The notes under the pieces are model-generated. The model was not told the DNA's origin and ran no database searches. It saw nothing but the letters and a program-made list of their open reading frames with translations. This document shows, piece after piece, positions 6,570 through 9,653 of a DNA stretch of 9,653 bases. A program made the translations under genes and the position numbers. How positions within the stretch are numbered: the stretch's first letter is position 1; the number at the start of each line of letters is the position of its first letter. Source of the stretch: an uncultured Lachnospiraceae bacterium (GTDB lineage Bacteria > Bacillota_A > Clostridia > Lachnospirales > Lachnospiraceae); assembly GCA_947175285.1 (NCBI GenBank), contig CAMWMM010000152.1:1-9653 (forward strand). Direction: 5' to 3'.

Positions 6570-7367
6570 ATGAGACTATGCAGCATAGCCAGCGGAAGCA
6601 GCGGAAACTGTATCTATGTAGGTTCTGATGCAACACATCTTTTGATTGATGCGGGCATCAGCGGGAAAAGGATAGAAGAGGGAGCGGCGGCGCTGGGATT
6701 ACAACTAACACAGATAGATGCCATTTTTATTACCCATGAACATGCGGACCATATAAGCGGGCTGGGGGTTTTGGCAAGAAAATACGGGATTCCGATTTAT
6801 GCAACACCGGGTACGATACAGGCAATCAGACAGACATCTTCTTTAGGAAAAATAGAGGAGTCCCTTTTTCATAATATTCATGCGGATGAAAAATGTATGG
6901 TAAAAGATATGACGCTATATCCGATACAGACTTCTCATGATGCGGCAGAACCGGTGGCATACAGAATCAGTCATGATAAAAAGAAAATAGGAATTATTAC
7001 GGATTTAGGATGTTATAATGATTATACGGTGGCATGTTTACAGGATTTGGATGTGCTTTATCTGGAGGCGAATCATGATGTGCGTATGCTCCAGACAGGA
7101 CCTTATCCGTATTATTTAAAACAGCGTATTTTAAGCGATAAAGGACATTTATCGAACGAGGCATCGGGTAAGCTGTTAAGCAGGCTGCTTAATGACAATA
7201 TGCAGGCGGTTATGTTAGGACACTTGAGTAAAGATAATAACCTGCCGGAACTTGCCTACGAGACGGTGAAGGTAGAAATTATGATGTCCGATACGCCTTA
7301 TCAGGCGGATGATTTTCCTATTTATATCGCCAAACGGAGCGAAGTGTCGCAGATGATTGAAATATAA
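6570..7367 (+). CDS. WalJ/YycJ-type MBL-fold metallo-hydrolase
   Basis: A 265-residue soluble metallo-beta-lactamase-fold hydrolase. The N-terminus MRLCSIASGSSGNC is characteristic of the YycJ/WalJ branch. The metal site is complete: THEHADH (His 56, His 58, Asp 60, His 61), SHDAAEP (His 123), ITDLG (Asp 145) and MLGHLSKDNN (His 218). It also has the branch-specific EANHD (168-170 for NHD) and KGHLSN segments. In Bacillus and streptococci, WalJ lies next to the WalRK cell-wall two-component system and has been linked to DNA repair/exonuclease activity; here that system is absent from the neighbourhood. The gene begins 7 bases after the FtsA-like stop, with a modest GGAAAG (6552-6557) upstream inside that gene, and ends 13 bases before the ACT gene. 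The substrate cannot be told from the sequence. No signal peptide is present. Confidence 0.92.
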   Translation: MRLCSIASGSSGNCIYVGSDATHLLIDAGISGKRIEEGAAALGLQLTQIDAIFITHEHADHISGLGVLARKYGIPIYATPGTIQAIRQTSSLGKIEESLFHNIHADEKCMVKDMTLYPIQTSHDAAEPVAYRISHDKKKIGIITDLGCYNDYTVACLQDLDVLYLEANHDVRMLQTGPYPYYLKQRILSDKGHLSNEASGKLLSRLLNDNMQAVMLGHLSKDNNLPELAYETVKVEIMMSDTPYQADDFPIYIAKRSEVSQMIEI

Positions 7368-7371
7368 GGAG
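7366..7371 (+). promoter_or_regulatory. Ribosome binding site of the ACT-domain gene
   Basis: AAGGAG overlaps the TAA stop of the preceding gene and ends 9 bases before the ATG at 7381. It sets the start at 7381. The longer frame from 7357 would begin inside the upstream gene, before this site, and is rejected. Confidence 0.8.
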
Positions 7372-7380
7372 CTTATAAAG

Positions 7381-7653
7381 ATGAAGAAGACAATTATTAC
7401 GGTAGTAGGAAAAGATACGGTAGGAATTATTGCAAAAGTCTGTACATATCTTGCAGATAATCAGATTAATATTCTGGATATTTCGCAGACTATCGTTCAG
7501 GATTATTTTAATATGATGATGATTGTGGATATGAATCAAATAGAGAAAGAATTTGGCGTCGTAGCGAATGAACTGGCAAAGCTCGGAGAAAGTATCGGTG
7601 TTATTATTAAATGCCAAAAAGAGGAAATCTTCAACCAGATGCATAGAATTTAG
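7381..7653 (+). CDS. UPF0237 family ACT-domain protein
   Basis: A 90-residue protein that is essentially one ACT domain. It starts MKKTIITVVGKDTVGIIAKV, where the first beta strand is followed by the GKDxxGI turn that binds small ligands in many ACT regulators. It continues through LADNQINILDISQTI and a Met-rich strand (YFNMMMIVDM), ending in a short basic/acidic helix. ACT domains usually bind amino acids or other small metabolites and act allosterically, often as dimers. Stand-alone proteins of this size and sequence belong to UPF0237, whose ligand is not established as far as I know. It directly precedes the UPF0210 gene, a pairing I recall from streptococci as well, so it is probably its regulator or partner (inference). 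It is cytosolic, with no membrane segment. Confidence 0.92.
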   Translation: MKKTIITVVGKDTVGIIAKVCTYLADNQINILDISQTIVQDYFNMMMIVDMNQIEKEFGVVANELAKLGESIGVIIKCQKEEIFNQMHRI

Positions 7654-7686
7654 AAAGCAGGCTGAAAGGAAAGGCATAGTATTCGT

Positions 7687-9051
7687 ATGATTAACATATT
7701 TGAAGTAGCAGAAACAAATGAAATGATTGAGAAAGAGAATCTGGATGTGCGGACGATTACGCTCGGTATTAGTCTGTTAGATTGTATAGATTCGGATTTG
7801 AAAATTTTGAATGAAAAAATTTATCAGAAAATATATGAAGCGGCGAAAGGTTTAGTTGCAACGGGCGAGCAGATCTCAAACGAATATGGCATCCCGATTG
7901 TTAATAAGCGTATTGCCGTTACCCCGATTGCGTTAATCGGCGGGGCAGCCTGCCGGACGAAAGAGGACTTTGTTTCCATAGCGCATACTCTGGATAAAGT
8001 AGCGCATGAAGTGGGAGTAAACTTTATCGGCGGGTATTCTGCTCTGGTATCAAAGGGAATGACGAGAGCGGATGAACTGTTAATCCGTTCTATTCCGCAG
8101 GCTCTTGCCGATACGGAGCGTGTTTGCAGTTCCGTTAATGTTGCATCCACAAAGACAGGAATAGATATGGATGCCGTTAAGCTGATGGGAGAGATTATTA
8201 AGCAGACGGCAGAGGAAACGAAAGAGCAGGATTCCCTTGGATGTGCCAAATTAGTAGTTTTTTGCAATGCACCGGACGATAATCCGTTTATGGCGGGCGC
8301 GTTCCATGGTGTGACAGAGGCGGATAAAATTATTAATGTGGGCGTCAGCGGTCCCGGCGTTGTAAAAACAGCGCTTGCATCGGTAAGAGGGGAAAATTTT
8401 GAGACACTTTGCGAAACGATTAAAAAGACGGCATTTAAAGTAACTCGTGTCGGACAGTTAGTGGCGAAAGAAGCATCCAAAAGATTACAGGTTCCGTTTG
8501 GTATTGTGGATTTATCTTTAGCGCCGACTCCTGCAATCGGAGACAGTGTTGCCGATATTTTGTGTGAAATTGGTTTAGAGTACGCCGGTGCGCCCGGAAC
8601 GACGGCTGCGCTTGCACTGTTAAATGATCAGGTCAAAAAGGGCGGTGTAATGGCATCTTCCTACGTAGGGGGATTAAGCGGAGCGTTTATTCCGGTCAGT
8701 GAAGACCAGGGAATGATAGATGCTGTCAGCGCCGGGGCGCTGACGTTAGAGAAATTAGAGGCAATGACCTGTGTATGTTCGGTCGGACTTGATATGATTG
8801 CGATACCGGGGGATACAAAAGCTACAACAATTTCCGGTATTATAGCGGACGAGATGGCAATCGGCATGGTGAATCAAAAGACGACAGCAGTTCGTTTGAT
8901 TCCCGTTATAGGCAAAGGTGTTGGAGAGACCGTAGAATTCGGCGGACTGCTCGGTTATGCGCCGATTATGCCCGTTAATGCTTTTTCCTGCGATGCATTT
9001 GTAAATCGTGGCGGCAGAATTCCCGCACCGATTCACAGTTTTAAAAATTAA
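7687..9051 (+). CDS. UPF0210/DUF711 'PFL family' protein
   Basis: A 454-residue cytosolic protein of the UPF0210 (DUF711) family, loosely named PFL family because of a predicted pyruvate-formate-lyase-like barrel. The biochemical function is unknown. Family-typical stretches are [13 protein letters not shown] near the N-terminus, [69 protein letters not shown], and a cysteine-bearing [17 protein letters not shown] (Cys 362, Cys 364). The conserved C-terminus NRGGRIPAP begins at Asn 440. A glycyl-radical motif of the RVxGY type is not seen, so radical chemistry should not be assumed. The length is normal and the frame intact. The ATG at 7687 follows a purine-rich GAAAGGAAAGG (7664-7674) with a rather long 12-base spacing; no better start is nearby. 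It follows the ACT gene after 33 bases, consistent with co-expression. Confidence 0.93.
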   Translation: MINIFEVAETNEMIEKENLDVRTITLGISLLDCIDSDLKILNEKIYQKIYEAAKGLVATGEQISNEYGIPIVNKRIAVTPIALIGGAACRTKEDFVSIAHTLDKVAHEVGVNFIGGYSALVSKGMTRADELLIRSIPQALADTERVCSSVNVASTKTGIDMDAVKLMGEIIKQTAEETKEQDSLGCAKLVVFCNAPDDNPFMAGAFHGVTEADKIINVGVSGPGVVKTALASVRGENFETLCETIKKTAFKVTRVGQLVAKEASKRLQVPFGIVDLSLAPTPAIGDSVADILCEIGLEYAGAPGTTAALALLNDQVKKGGVMASSYVGGLSGAFIPVSEDQGMIDAVSAGALTLEKLEAMTCVCSVGLDMIAIPGDTKATTISGIIADEMAIGMVNQKTTAVRLIPVIGKGVGETVEFGGLLGYAPIMPVNAFSCDAFVNRGGRIPAPIHSFKN

Positions 9052-9064
9052 AAGAGGCGGTAAA

Positions 9065-9653
9065 ATGACAGCAAATAAAACCGGAACAAAAACACATAAG
9101 ATGACAGAGGGGAATCCGCTTAGCACGATTCTCCTTTTTGCTGTTCCTATGATTTTATCCAATCTTTTCCAACAGTTTTATAATGTTATTGATACTGTAA
9201 TCGTAGGGAAAAAATTAGGAACGGATGCGCTGGCGGCAGTCGGGAGTGCAAGCAGTATTACGGCGGTATTTGTGCAGCTTGCAACAGGTTTGGCGCTTGG
9301 CGCATCTATTGTGATAGCGCAGTATTTCGGGGCGGGAAAGACAGGAAAAATATGGCAGTGTGCCACAACCTCCGCTATTTTTTCCGCAGGAGTTGCCCTT
9401 GTGTCTACGATTGTCATCTGGATAGGGGCGGAACCGCTTTTGCGGTTTGTGAATACACCGGAGGAAATTCTTGCTATGGGAGTCAGTTATCTGCGGTTTT
9501 ATTTTCTGGGATGTGTTCCGATTTTTGTATATAATGCATTGAACGGCGTATATGCGGCTTTGGGCGACTCCAAAACACCGCTTAAGTTTTTGGTGGTATC
9601 GTCTATTCTAAAGGGAATATTGGATTTACTGTTTATTATCGGACTGCAGGGAG
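9065..9653 (+). CDS. MATE-family multidrug/toxin exporter (3' partial)
   Basis: An open frame from the ATG at 9065 to the window end, giving 196 complete codons without a stop. The N-terminal pattern is typical of MATE transporters: a short polar leader, then TEGNPLSTILLFAVPMILSN, followed by QQFYNVIDTVIVGKKLG and ALAAVGSASS. Hydrophobic segments near residues 20-40, 60-85, 100-120, 138-160 and 175-195 fit the first five or so of the usual 12 membrane helices. MATE proteins export cationic drugs and metabolites using Na+ or H+ gradients; the substrate here is unknown. AGAGGCGG (9053-9060) is a suitably placed ribosome binding site. The gene starts only 13 bases after the UPF0210 stop with no terminator or clear promoter between, so co-transcription is likely. 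About 250 C-terminal residues are expected beyond the window. Confidence 0.93.
   Translation, partial: MTANKTGTKTHKMTEGNPLSTILLFAVPMILSNLFQQFYNVIDTVIVGKKLGTDALAAVGSASSITAVFVQLATGLALGASIVIAQYFGAGKTGKIWQCATTSAIFSAGVALVSTIVIWIGAEPLLRFVNTPEEILAMGVSYLRFYFLGCVPIFVYNALNGVYAALGDSKTPLKFLVVSSILKGILDLLFIIGLQG

Noticed and set aside
7824..8480. A 218-codon open frame on the minus strand inside the UPF0210 gene
   Set aside because: It mirrors the conserved plus-strand frame, is rich in Ser/Thr/Pro as antisense shadows often are, and has no domain pattern of its own.
7687..9051. Glycyl-radical enzyme activity for the 'PFL family' protein
   Set aside because: No RVxGY-type glycine-radical motif is seen near the C-terminus and no activating radical-SAM gene is adjacent; the name reflects fold similarity only.

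Overview
The window looks like a chromosomal housekeeping segment from a Gram-positive clostridial bacterium, most likely a Lachnospiraceae-type member of the Bacillota. The evidence is moderate-to-low GC, strong AGGAGG-like ribosome binding sites, frequent GTG starts, a cell-wall-binding-repeat protein, a PolA without proofreading residues, and a WalJ-type metallo-hydrolase. The species cannot be named from the sequence alone. Every substantial gene lies on the + strand.

Layout. Positions 1-324 are the 3' end of a secreted protein with cell-wall/choline-binding-type repeats, closed by a strong UUCG-loop terminator (344-377). A good vegetative promoter (391-419) then opens a new transcription unit. 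Its genes are a small membrane-anchored zinc-finger (anti-sigma-like) protein (about 489-815), DNA polymerase I polA (840-3557), dephospho-CoA kinase coaE (3630-4235), a large FtsA/actin-like ATPase with an unusual C-terminal extension (4223-6562), a WalJ/YycJ-type MBL-fold hydrolase (6570-7367), a UPF0237 ACT-domain protein (7381-7653), a UPF0210/DUF711 'PFL family' protein (7687-9051), and the first two-fifths or so of a MATE multidrug exporter (9065 to the window end). Gaps are short or overlapping and no Rho-independent terminator is visible after 377, so these genes may form one long operon. The only complex gap is polA-coaE, which holds two perfect, directly abutting inverted repeats (3560-3583 and 3584-3607).

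Functionally the unit mixes DNA replication/repair (PolA), CoA synthesis (CoaE), a cytoskeletal-type ATPase, a likely nuclease-fold hydrolase and an uncharacterised ACT/PFL-like pair. Such mixtures are common in long clostridial housekeeping operons and need not be one pathway. No IS element, CRISPR array, tRNA, rRNA or phage gene was seen. The points most worth a second look are the three weakly repeated units appended to the FtsA-like ATPase, the twin palindromes between polA and coaE, and the UPF0237-UPF0210 pair. No gene-free stretch exceeds 300 bases.
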